Source: Gordionus sp. m RMFG-2023 (lineage: Eukaryota > Nematomorpha > Gordioida > Chordodea > Parachordodidae). Taken from it: a DNA stretch of 64,000 nucleotides. A program made the position numbers and the translations under genes. The stretch covers positions 2,141,743 to 2,205,742 of the forward strand of contig NC_088778.1 in assembly GCF_954871325.1 (NCBI RefSeq), written 5' to 3'. Every line of letters starts with the position of its first letter. Positions within the stretch are counted from its first letter, which is position 1. Below are positions 37,701-47,684 of this stretch, one piece after another. Below the pieces are notes generated by a model, which was not told the origin of the DNA, did no database searches, and saw only the letters and a program-made list of their open reading frames with translations.

Positions 37701-39337
37701 AGCAATTTTTATCGCTATTCGCTAAAATAAATAAAATTGTTGCCGTATAATAAATTAATTATTGAATTATATCTATAAGAAGGCAGAAGACTCGGAAGAC
37801 TTCTATTATGCTAACTTGGGCATAAATTTAGTCCGTCTGCAGCACAACAAAATATACACTGCAAATGGGTTTGCTTATTTTTAATGATTTTTTTTAAAAA
37901 AAATTGGGAATTTTGGGAAGCATTCCTTTTGTTTTTTCAATAAATTTCAAGGGAATATTTCATGGAATTACCAAAAATATTCCCAGGTTAACAACCCTGG
38001 ATACGAATCCATGGGGAAAAAAAAGAACAATATTCTGATAGAGGCCAGCCGAGCTATCGCTTCACCGTGTCCTAATTTTAAAAAATCGCGGGCCCATAGT
38101 TTTATCTAATACAATTGCATATCATAAACCTAAACGAGATTAGGTTCCTAAAATCGCTAAAAATTGAGAATCTCTCCTAAATCTCCCTAGAAAATTTTTT
38201 TAAAAAAGTAATATTGAAAATAATATTAATAGATTTCTAGGAAAGTGGACGAACGCTTTGTATTTAATATAAAAAAAATCACTTAAATGGAAGAAATGTC
38301 AACAGCTGTTCCCTGAATTGGGAACATTTTGGGAATATTGATGACCACCCTCCCCCCCTTCCCTCCATTTTTGGAAGAAAAAAAAACTCGATTTAATTAT
38401 TCAAATATAGTTTAGAAAATTTTTCTAGAAGATATAAGCCAAATTCCCAACTCTTTTTTTTTTGTTTTTTTTTAGCGATTTAGAAAGGGAACCTCCCTCA
38501 CAAATGTGTTGCCGAGTTTCAAAATGTTATAAAAAATGATAGCTAAAAGAATAAAAATATATGCAACATCTAATGTATTTAGCAGAGTTGTTAAAAGATA
38601 CTTTTTAAATGGATCTAGATACAGATACAACGTCTAAATTAATATCGAGATACAGATTATTTAATCAAAAATCTATCTAGATACAGATAGAGATACCACA
38701 TTTTTATATCTAGATACAGGATCTAGATACTTGTATCTAGATCCTTTAACAACTCTGGTATTTAGTGTTGTTAATTGGTTGGTTTTGTCCCCGAAGTTTG
38801 AATCTAAAAATCGACTAAACCGGCTCTGAGCACGTACCCCGAGCACAGAGCCGGGGTCCAGATCCACAACACTATATATATAAATATTGTTTTTGTTTTA
38901 GAATATATATTGTAGTCCAGGGATTCCTTAAATGTTATGTTAAGAAGTTACAAGTTCATATACAAATTGTTTTAGAGGTTATTTTCTTCTTTTTTTTTTT
39001 TGTATTTATTACATCGGTTCAAAAATTTAAAAGATAGATGGTAAATATATATATATAAAAAATAGGGCCTTTTTGATTGGTTCAAAAGAAAGAAGTGGAG
39101 TGTTTCTATTTTCAAAAAATTAAATCGGGAAAATTATCAAAGGTTAATTCCAGAATTATGTCTCCGGGTTTTCCTGGTGGAATATGAGGAAAAATTTATT
39201 AGATAAAAAATAAGTAAAATAATTTGTGTTTTTTGTTAGTTATTAGTTAATACCATTTCTTTGACAAAATCGAGTGTCTGCAAGGAATGCATCTTGTAAT
39301 ACGTAGCTTTAACGTGAGGAGGGCAACCATTTTCTAC
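31778..39337 (-). CDS. MIOX: Myo-inositol oxygenase (MIOX), seven exons, N-terminus not found
   Basis: MIOX is the cytosolic di-iron enzyme that cleaves myo-inositol with O2 to D-glucuronate. Exons on the - strand: 39337-39254, 37531-37439, 36919-36850, 36257-36080, 35307-35240, 32152-32086, 32006-31778. Phases are 0, 0, 1, 2, 1, 2, all consistent, giving 262 residues and TGA. Blocks: [134 protein letters not shown]. The six metal ligands known from mouse MIOX (His98, His123, Asp124, His194, His220, Asp253) all have counterparts. The human protein is 285 residues, so about 30-40 N-terminal residues are missing, in an exon beyond 39337 that I could not identify. Confidence 0.92.
32440..32860. 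repeat. Interspersed repeat copy (relative of 1085-1430)
   Basis: In the MIOX intron between exons 32086-32152 and 35240-35307. It starts 'aagaccttcatggatcgggctagccc' and ends 'ggcccatgaagatctc', giving short inverted ends. The interior matches 1085-1430. It is non-coding and probably a non-autonomous DNA element. Confidence 0.55.
33044..34766 (+). mobile_element. 1.7-kb hAT transposon with perfect 8-bp target duplication
   Basis: The element at 33052-34758 has ends CAGGGTTGGGCA / TTTGCCCAACCCTA and is flanked by GGTTATTT at 33044-33051 and 34759-34766. The right subterminal zone repeats 'tatcttgtatct' words. On the + strand it carries transposase pieces: [16 protein letters not shown] (33170-33220), [20 protein letters not shown] (33428-33490), [17 protein letters not shown] (33627-33665) and the hATC end [20 protein letters not shown] (34310-34370). 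Stops and frame changes separate them, so it is dead, though its ends and target duplication are still exact. It sits in a MIOX intron. Confidence 0.87.
34767..35239. other. MIOX intron sequence without recognised features
   Basis: AT-rich, with poly-A/T runs and a short G-tract near 35070-35085. No repeat ends or coding blocks were seen. Confidence 0.45.
36400..36585 (+). mobile_element. hAT MITE copy 2 (170 bp) with 8-bp target duplication
   Basis: The element at 36408-36577 runs from CAGAGTTATTAAAGG to TTAACAACTCTG and is nearly identical in the interior to the copy at 23252. A perfect duplication GCAAAAAT flanks it (36400-36407 and 36578-36585). It lies in the MIOX intron between exons 36080-36257 and 36850-36919. 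Confidence 0.88.
36940..37215. repeat. GC-richer repeat remnant with CCGG words
   Basis: 'atccgggagcgagattcggg', 'acccgacccggccggat' and, at the other side, 'aagatccggttatgtgatctggctg' stand out from the AT-rich intron and recall the CCCGGCCCGG-rich repeat at 40560. Probably a decayed element; boundaries are approximate. Confidence 0.35.
37777..37890 (+). other. Short protein-like ORF in the MIOX first known intron
   Basis: An open + strand frame after an AG reads [20 protein letters not shown] and continues [10 protein letters not shown] before a stop. It looks compositionally like coding sequence, unlike its surroundings, but I cannot name a family and no partner exons were seen. It is antisense to MIOX. 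Confidence 0.2.
38575..38765 (-). mobile_element. hAT MITE copy 3 (175 bp) with 8-bp target duplication
   Basis: The element at 38583-38757 is the same family as those at 23252 and 36408 but in the reverse orientation. It is flanked by GTATTTAG at 38575-38582 and 38758-38765. It is in the MIOX intron between exons 37439-37531 and 39254-39337. Confidence 0.88.
38763..38874. mobile_element. Small TAGTGTTG-type MITE (~112 bp)
   Basis: It begins TAGTGTTGTTAATTGG and ends CCACAACACTA. An internal inverted pair (CCGGCTCTGAGC / GAGCACAGAGCCGG) makes it fold strongly. It directly abuts the MITE at 38583-38757 and overlaps its target duplication. No clear 8-bp duplication of its own was found. Confidence 0.5.
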
Positions 39338-40540
39338 CTTATCATTTTTTCATATAAAAAGAAATAATTTTTTTTTAAAAAAAAATATTTCTTTCTTCTT
39401 TCCATCTTTTTTTCTTTCGTTCGTTCGTTCTATCTTTCTTTCTTTAAAGATAGAAACTTCCCTAAAAATCTGTCTACAGACGCTGTGGTCCGAAAATATT
39501 TTTGGGGTAGGTTGGACAATTTGTCCAAAATATTTTTTATGGGCCAGACCAAAAAAAACCTTTTCCTCGGCGGATTGTTTAGAACTCGGCTGATCCCTAA
39601 TTACAGACCTGGGGCCAGAGATACAAACAAAAAATTTGCCCCAAGTCCAAACCCAACCTGTAAAAGGTGCAAATTTATTATATAAATATGGTTAATTAAC
39701 AACGGCGTTTATACGTAACCTCTACCTTTATAAAAAAAAAGTAAAAATATTACGAACCAAGGATCAGCCGAACCTCCAAAGAAAAATTGAGGATAGAAAC
39801 GAAAACTCTCACAAGGAGAAATGATAACCGAAATTAACCTACTCATCATTTATACTTGCTCGAGACTGTTAAACCGGACTGGGAAAAGGTTAAGGCCAGA
39901 GAGAGATACACTAATAACAGATACTTTTTTTTTGTATCGGTTATAGATGGATATCTTAAACTTTAACTGACAAAAGTTGGCCAAAGGAAATGGAGACCGG
40001 GGATAAAAGAGATTGTAGATTCCCTGCCAAACGAGGTTCTGTTTCCGTTCTATGTTCTTGATAAAAAAAAATTAGGCAATAAATAAAAAAAAACCCTCAA
40101 AAATGAATGTAGACACGACATTTCAAATAATTTTATATAAATTTGCGAAATGTAAGAAACAAGCGCAATTGAGTCAATTTAGTTGGACTTTTTATCATAA
40201 ATAGATTCTGCGGGGCACGTGATGTTCCTTTATGTGCAAAAATGAGTGAATGAATTAATTGGACTATCTATAATTCCAATTTTCCCAGAAATATTTTACG
40301 AAAGATTTTGGCTCCTGTTCAAAAATTCTTGTTTACAAATTTAATTTTCCATTTATTTTTATTATTAAAAGGTATAAATTATTATATTATTTTTTTATTC
40401 GTTTTTTGACAATTAAAATATTTTAAATTTAATATTATTGCCAAAAATAACTATTGTTAAAAAAAATTTTTTTAACTTCAAAAATTAAACATTTTTAATC
40501 ATCTCGTCAAATAATAGTTATATAATTATATATATATATA
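39338..40540. other. Upstream MIOX region without a recognised exon
   Basis: The missing first MIOX exon or exons should lie here or further right, but no FRNY-like block was found. The stretch holds a TTTC/GTTC microsatellite (39390-39445), short ORFs of no recognised family (for example 39485-39685) and AT-rich DNA with an AT dinucleotide run at 40525-40545. Confidence 0.4.
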
Positions 40541-40544
40541 TATC

Positions 40545-40930
40545 AGAGTCCTGCAGAGGTGCCATTTCTACGACCCGGCCCGGATTTTTTTCGACCTAGC
40601 CCGGATTTTTTTCGAACCGGCCCGGATTTTCTACGACCCGGCCCGGATTTTTTCGAACCGGTTCGGATTTTTTCGACCCGGCCCGGATTTTTTTTTTCAA
40701 AAATTTTTTTTCGGGCCCGGCCGGGTTTTTTTTAAATAAAAAATTTCAGGCCCGGCCTTTATTTTTTAAAAATATATTTTTTTTATTTATTTTTGATTTT
40801 TAATAGCTAATAATGACGATTTCAAATATTTGGTTTCAAAATATACAGGGCCGGGTATATTTAAAAAGATTAAAATACGCCCCGGCCAGTGTACCCAGGT
40901 TGGGCGGCCGCGGCTACAGGTTTCAAATAT
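40545..40930. repeat. GC-rich element with GGCCCGGATTTTTTCGACC short tandem repeat
   Basis: It begins CAGAGTCCTGCAGAGGTGCCATTT. From 40570 to 40700 a ~20-bp word of the form acGACCCGGCCCGGATTTTTTtc repeats about six times, followed by CGGGCCCGGCCGGG and GGCCCGGCC. It ends in a second GC-rich patch (GCCGGGTATATTT...GCCCCGGCC, 40850-40915). The contrast with the surrounding AT-rich DNA is extreme. It is probably a non-autonomous DNA element; coding seems excluded. Confidence 0.55.
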
Positions 40931-43015
40931 ATATATATATATGTATAGTGTAAACACTGTCCAATTTGGGCACCTTGGAGCCAAGATTTTTTTTGCCCAA
41001 TCAATTTCAATCTTTTATTTTCTAATAGTAGTTAAAAGGAATTTGATTGGGACTCAAAATTTTGGTCAACTTAGCAAATTGTGAGCCTAAATTAGACAGG
41101 GCTTACTGAATTATATATTATACATCAAATATTAAATCGATTTAGATTTGGAGTATTTGAATTTTAAAAAAAAATAAAATTAAAGGGTCAATTTGAACAT
41201 CTTTATTAAAACATTGCTAAAATATATTTGAAATATGAATAAACCTTTAAGAAGCAACTCATGTTATTCACAAAAAGCCCAGACACCATTTAAATTCATA
41301 ATAGAGGTTGAGGCGAATCAGCCCAAACTGACCCCTGGAAAACTTATTTTTTAGTCTGGGCTAATTATTTTTACCTGGCATTTTCTTGCCCCTTATTGCG
41401 ATAAATTTCTATGGAGGAAAATAATTTAAATGTGCCTAATTATTGGCCTTAAAAACATATTCAAAAACTTTTATCCAGCCTGTAAATATTTTCAACCTAA
41501 AAATCCTTTTGCATGGCCCCTCAAGCTGCAACAAACCCTAATTTAAAATATAATACATGGAATTTGAATATAAATATTTTTATAAAAAAAATGAGCCAGT
41601 GTGGCATATCTAAGAGTTTTGTTTTGGGAGATGTAAAATTTTCTATGGAATAAATAATATTTTATATGCAATATAATAATAAGAATGGCCCTGTTTAATC
41701 TGTTATATTTCATTTTAACAAATTCTGCCCCTTTATATTTACACCTTCAAATTCAAACAAAATGGTTACTACTTTATTTAATTGTATAGGTTTTAAGTAA
41801 AATAAATTTATTCTGGCTTTTTAAAGTTTGTATGCCTCAAACAAATAAAAAGATGGTTATTTTCAAATTAATTGAAATATAGATAGAAAATTATTTTCAA
41901 CAAAAGCAAAAAAATTGGAAATTATAACATAAAAGTCTTCCATAAGTATCATATTAAAGTGCAATTTGATATTTAAGATACCTTTAAAAATACTTTAAAG
42001 GCCCTAGTTTACAGAAGTTTTGAAGGATGCAATGTAGTGATAAAGTGCAAAGATTATATATTTTTTTAAAAAAATTTACGAAAAACTATAGTATTTAAAA
42101 AATCTTAATTTCATAATTGATTTATCAAATTTAATATAATATTTAAAAAAAGGTTATATATTATTGATTTACATCATAATTTCGAAATTTTTCAATATTT
42201 ATCTTTTCAGGGCGATAAATTTCAGAAGGATCCACCATATTCACCTAATAAATATATAGTAATTATTATAAATAATCTATATATAATCTGTACCTGTAGC
42301 AAATCCATTTGACGACAATGTAATAAATATTTTGCCGGTTTAATCAAGCTTTAAAAAAAATTATGGCAATCACAATTTTAAATTTTCAGCTGATATATTT
42401 TAACATCCACTAAATACAAATAATATAGACGAATTATATTTTTGATAATTTAGTTTATATTAAGAAACTTAACCATCGGCATATCTGGGTAGGGGTAGGG
42501 GGGGGGGGTTAAGAGAAAATTTTTTCTCCCCCCGTCTTTCTGTTATTGTTAATATAATTTAAGCTAATAACCTTCCCACAAACCCGCTATCACCCCTATA
42601 TCATTATAAAGAAGATTCTGAAAGAAAATTAGAAATCACTTTTATAAATACTGATTATGAGTGATTTAAAACTATAAAAAAAATAGTAAAACGTATAATT
42701 ATTTTTATAAATAACAAATATAATCTAAGGCCTGCAATAGATGAATCTTAAGATTCCAAAAAATTATAGGGAATATAAAATAAGACAAAAATATATAATG
42801 TCATATAATTAAAATAATTTTAAAAAATTAATTATTTTTATTTTTGAATATCGGGATTTAAAGAATTTATCATTAATAAAATTGTAATTAATGAATGTTC
42901 GGTGCTCGTTATGGTAAGTAATCCAACCCGTTATTATCTCATTGTTGATTGAACGTACGCTTTGGTATGTTTTTCAAAGAAATGATAAATCAAATTTAAT
43001 ATGAATATATAAGAG
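40931..43015. other. AT-rich intergenic DNA, no gene seen
   Basis: 2.1 kb with no exon-like block or repeat end recognised. It has a G-tract at about 42498-42508 followed by a pyrimidine run, and simple A/T tracts. Confidence 0.45.
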
Positions 43016-43017
43016 TC

Positions 43018-44871
43018 AGGGGCATCGTTAGCCTTTACAATCTCAGGGAGCTCAACCAGGGGCGTCGCTAGCCATTACAATCTCAGGAGGCTCAACTAAA
43101 AAATACCCTCCAATTTGCGGATCTTCGGCCGTGTTTTATATTAATATATTATACTTTTTTTTAAATTTACTAACCCTAAATAATTATTCTGAATGTCATT
43201 TATTATATTTTGCATACAAAATAAACTAGCATATAAAAATAATATTTTATAGAAAATCTATTTATTAGAGTATAAAATATTTTCTATTGTTGATATGAAA
43301 TGATTTTGCGTCTAAAGAATAATAAATGATAAAAAAGGTTAATTAATTCATATATGCCTCAATTGATAATAGTTTGTGAAAACTACATAATATATTATAA
43401 TTCTTAGCAACTTACATTGACATAAGGTCATGAAACTAATATAACTCCCTATTACCATTTTAGACAATGTTTTATAGAATGGACTAATAAGAAAAAATTT
43501 ATAGACCTTACCAAATCTACAATTCTTGAAGAAGAGAATATAAACGACCAATCCAAATTATAAAACTACATGGTGATTAGAGCTTCCTTTTAGATGACAT
43601 GATGGAAGCTAGATAAGTAATCGAGAAAATTATTGTATGATATTAAATTTCTAAAAGATTATCTTCCATTTTCAATGTTATAGACCTATTGCTTATCTAA
43701 AATATGCGATCATATGCTATCACTCTCAGCAGCTGTAGTAATCAACTTAAATTACATAGCCAACATTAAAACCTTTAGAAGAAATTATGCAAATATATTG
43801 AAGCCTTGATTTATTTACACGTCAAGTATGCCATATTAGAAATGAAACATTTTGTAACTACAAAATAAGAACCAGAGTAATATCATGAAAGCAATTAAGA
43901 TTTTATATATTATTGTCGCACCATCTCTAGTTGGTATATTATATCTTAAAATAATAGTTGTTTGTAATAATATCAAAAATATATTTGTATCAAAGATTTC
44001 ACTCAAATCTATTTTTCGAAGAAGAAAAATATAGCTTTCCTAAAAACACGTAAAAAAGAGAAGAAAAGATAATCAAATTTATTACATCTATTGTGGGATG
44101 GGATGAATAATAATACGTTTAACTTTAATCATATTTTAAATAAATGCGTTAAATATTTGTAAGCAAATCTTTACTTATATTTATTATCAAAAGCATTTAT
44201 TAGTAATTTTAAAAATATTAACTGTAATATATTATATAACAGTCAGATACGTCTGTAAAAGTGGCATTTACCTAATATTTTATTAAAAATTATATATAAT
44301 AGAGGATTATATACTACTATATGTCTTATACTTTTTATAAATAAATCTCTTATACTTATTTGGATTTGGACCTTGAAAATAATTTTAGGAAGAGACATGA
44401 TAATTAAATTTAAAAATCAATAATATAGTTGATTAGTGATTTTGAACTCGTCTAAAATATTAAATTATTAATTTTCAATTAATAAATGATTATATTTATT
44501 AGGGTTATATAATAATTTAAATAATAAAAGTCAATTAAGCTTCAACTGTTCTAAATTAATATTTAGTGAGTTATATTGTTATATTTTTAACATAGAATTT
44601 GATTGCAAGCTGACATAGTACAATTTATATGTAATAATCTAATCTAATAATTAAAATAGTATTCATTAATAAAAAAGATAGTCTAAATCTATATATTATC
44701 AATAGAATTATAAAAGAAATTATTCAGAGGGCAATTAAAAAATTTTTTTTTAGCTCAAGGAGAGGAGATATTAAGGAGCCATTAAAAAAAAATTTTTTTA
44801 CTTCAGGGGGCTATTCAAATTTTTCAGGTGGCTCGAGCCTATGCGCGCCCCCCCCCCTAGCGACGCCACTG
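43018..44871. mobile_element. Long non-coding element, copy 1 (CAGGGGCGTCGCTAG ends)
   Basis: The left end CAGGGGCATCGTTAG (43018) is followed by a second start CAGGGGCGTCGCTAG at 43057, a 39-bp duplication. The right end is CCCTAGCGACGCCACTG (to 44871), the inverse of the left. The interior is AT-rich and non-coding. CAGTGGCGT-type ends are common in hAT-related elements, so hAT membership is inferred. It is similar along its whole length to the next copy. Confidence 0.65.
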
Positions 44872-47234
44872 AGCTCAACTAAAAAATTTCTATGGGGAGC
44901 GAAGCCCCCTACTGCCAATTTGATGGCCTTCGCCCTTACCGGCCTTCGGCCGTGTTTTAAATATATTATACTTTTTTTAACTTTGCTAACTCTAAACAAT
45001 TATTCTGAATTTCATATTTTGTCATTTATTATATTTGCATACAAAATAAACTAACATTTAAATAATTAAAACAATACAAGACATATTTAAAAATAATATT
45101 TTTTTACACAAAATCTATTTATTACAGTACAAAATATTTTCGATGGTTGATATAAAAAAAATTTGTATCTAAAGAATTACAATGATAAAAAAGGTTAACT
45201 AATTCATGCATATGCCTCAATTGATAATGTTTTTTAAAAACCACATAAGGCTATATAATTCTTAGCAACTTACATTGACAATTTAGAATGGATAATAATA
45301 AAATATTTATAGGCCTTACCAAATTAACAATTCTTGATGAAGAGAATATAAACGACCAATCCAAATCATAAAACTATATGGTAGTTAGAGCTTCCTCTCA
45401 GATGACATGATGGAAGTAAGATAAGTCATCAAGAAATATATTGTGAGATATTAAATTTCTAAAAGATTATTTTCCATTTTTAATGATATATAAACGACTT
45501 CACAGTTGACCATTATTGCATATCTAAAATATGCAACCATATGTTCTCAGCAACTGTAGTTATAATCTTAAATTACATACTCACACTAATAATAGATGCT
45601 GGTTAATTTACAGTCATAGCCATGAATTATGAAAATATATTGAAGCCTTGAGTAATTTACAGGGCAAGGTTTACATATTAGAAAAGATACATTTTGTAAC
45701 TATAAAATAAAAACCAGAATGATATTATGAAATCAATTAAAATTTTATATATTATTGTAGCATAATCTCTAGTTGGTATATTATATCTTAAAATAATAGT
45801 AGTTTGTAATAATATCTAAAATATATTCGTATTAAAAATTTAATTTAAAACTGTTTTTCAAAGAAGAAAAAAATAGCTTTCCTAAAAAACATAAAAAGAA
45901 AGAAGAAAAAATATCTAATTTAAAACATCCATTGTAGGATGAATAATAATATTTTAAATAAATAGATGGCGTTAAATAGTTGAATGCAAATTGTTACTTA
46001 TATTTATTATCAAAAGCATTGATTAGTAAAATTTATTATAATATTAACTGTAATAGATAATATGACTGTCAAATACGTCTGCAAAAGTGGCATTTTACCT
46101 AATATTTTATATATTATTATATATAATAGAGGATTATGAACTATATGTCTACTTACATTTTATAAATATATCTTTGTACATTTCATCTGTTTTATCATAA
46201 ATAAATCTTGATTCTTTTATAGTATAAATAAAATCATATAAACTAATGTATAATTCAGTAACTTTAAAAATAAAATCCAATTTTTTTATAAAATGGATGA
46301 TTTTAAATATCGCGGGTACAAGGAAATAAAAATATTAAATGAATGTGCGATGATATTTAGTTTTTTCACAAAATATCGCTGGTGTTATGTTTAGTTTTTT
46401 CACTAAATATCACAGGTGTTATATGCAGTCATGGCCATATTATTAATATTAATTTTTAAAATATTATAAATAACGTTATAACCCTCTATAATATTTGGCG
46501 GATCAAAAAGTCAAAAAGTTTTGACTTCAAAATTTGCCGGATCCCATTTTAAATTCGGAAGATAACGGAACTGACGCACTTTGAACATATATATCATTTA
46601 TAATGAAATTGACTTTTGACGGAACAGATGTAAAAATCGGATACGTCTCCACTTTGAATGCAGCCTTATACTTATTTGGATTTGGACTTTGAAAATAATT
46701 TTAGAAAGAGTCATGATAATTAAATTTAAAAATCAATAATATAATTGATAAGTGATGTTAAACTAGGCTAATTACAATTAAATTTGTTAATTTTCAATTA
46801 ATAAATAATTATATTAATTTAATTAGGGTTATATAATAATTTAAAATAATAAAAGTTAATTAAGATTAAACTGTTAATGCTAAATAGTGAGTGATATTGA
46901 TATATTTTTAACACAGAATTTGATCGCAAGCTGACATAGTGAAAATATAATTTATATGTATTAATCTAATCTAATATTTAAAATAGTATTCATTTAATAA
47001 AAATTTAGATAGTCCTATTAATTTTTACATAATAAAATTAAATCTATATATTACTCAATAGAATTATAAAATAAAAGAAATTTATCAGTTTTTCAGGGAG
47101 TAATTAAAAAAATTTATTTTTAGTTCAAGGGGATATTAAGGAGTCATTAAAAAAAATTTTTGCTAATGGGGCTATTCAAATTTTTTAGGGGGCTCGAGCT
47201 CCTGCGCTCCCCCCCCCCCTTAGCGACGCCACTG
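44872..47234. mobile_element. Long non-coding element, copy 2, joined head to tail
   Basis: This begins in the 'gagctcaactaaaaaat' that follows the left end of copy 1, so the two copies share the junction end CTAGCGACGCCACTG. It ends with the same motif at 47234. It is about 500 bp longer than copy 1 because of extra sequence at about 46170-46660. Diverged 'cttcggccgtgtttt', 'ggcaatt...agctcaagg' and poly-C end motifs are shared. Confidence 0.65.
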
Positions 47235-47684
47235 ATAATAGTATTGTATATTTATAGGAAATGTTAATTTCGGAAGAATATCTAGTAGAAAATACATTAA
47301 ATTGCATTATTTTCAAGAATTTTATCTAATTAGTTTAATATAAAACAGAATAGTAGCATAAATTTTCTGAGGGGGGGGGGAGAGGGTGTAGGAGATAGTT
47401 TGTATTTTTCATATAGTAAATATTATTTTTTTGGAACATTAAAAAATTATAATATATTAGAACCAATCATATTTCACAAATAAAAAAATATTGGAAAAAC
47501 AAAATAACATAATAAAATAGAGAATTGAACAATATATAATGATTTAAGAAATAAATCAAAGTATTTATTTGATCTTTTACAAATTGGTATTGCTGTCAGA
47601 TATAAAATATNNNNNNNNNNCGTTCAAAGTTCGTCAAAAAAAAGGAACGCCGTTCATCACCTTTTTTCAAAAAAACGAACTTTC
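47235..47684. other. AT-rich stretch with assembly gap
   Basis: It contains a G-run near 47372-47381 and ten N at 47611-47620. The bases after the gap (47621-47690) form 'ttcgtttttttgaaaaaaggtgatgaacggcg' on the - strand beside TAGTGTTGTAACACG, probably a small hAT-type end that truncates the LINE to its right. Confidence 0.6.

Noticed and set aside
38673-38867. 64-aa - strand ORF
   Set aside because: Spans two adjoining MITEs; no protein character.
44811-44999. 62-aa ORF with GVARGGGAHRLEPPEKF
   Set aside because: It is the translated terminal motif of the CTAGCGACGCC-ended element, a familiar repeat-derived false ORF.
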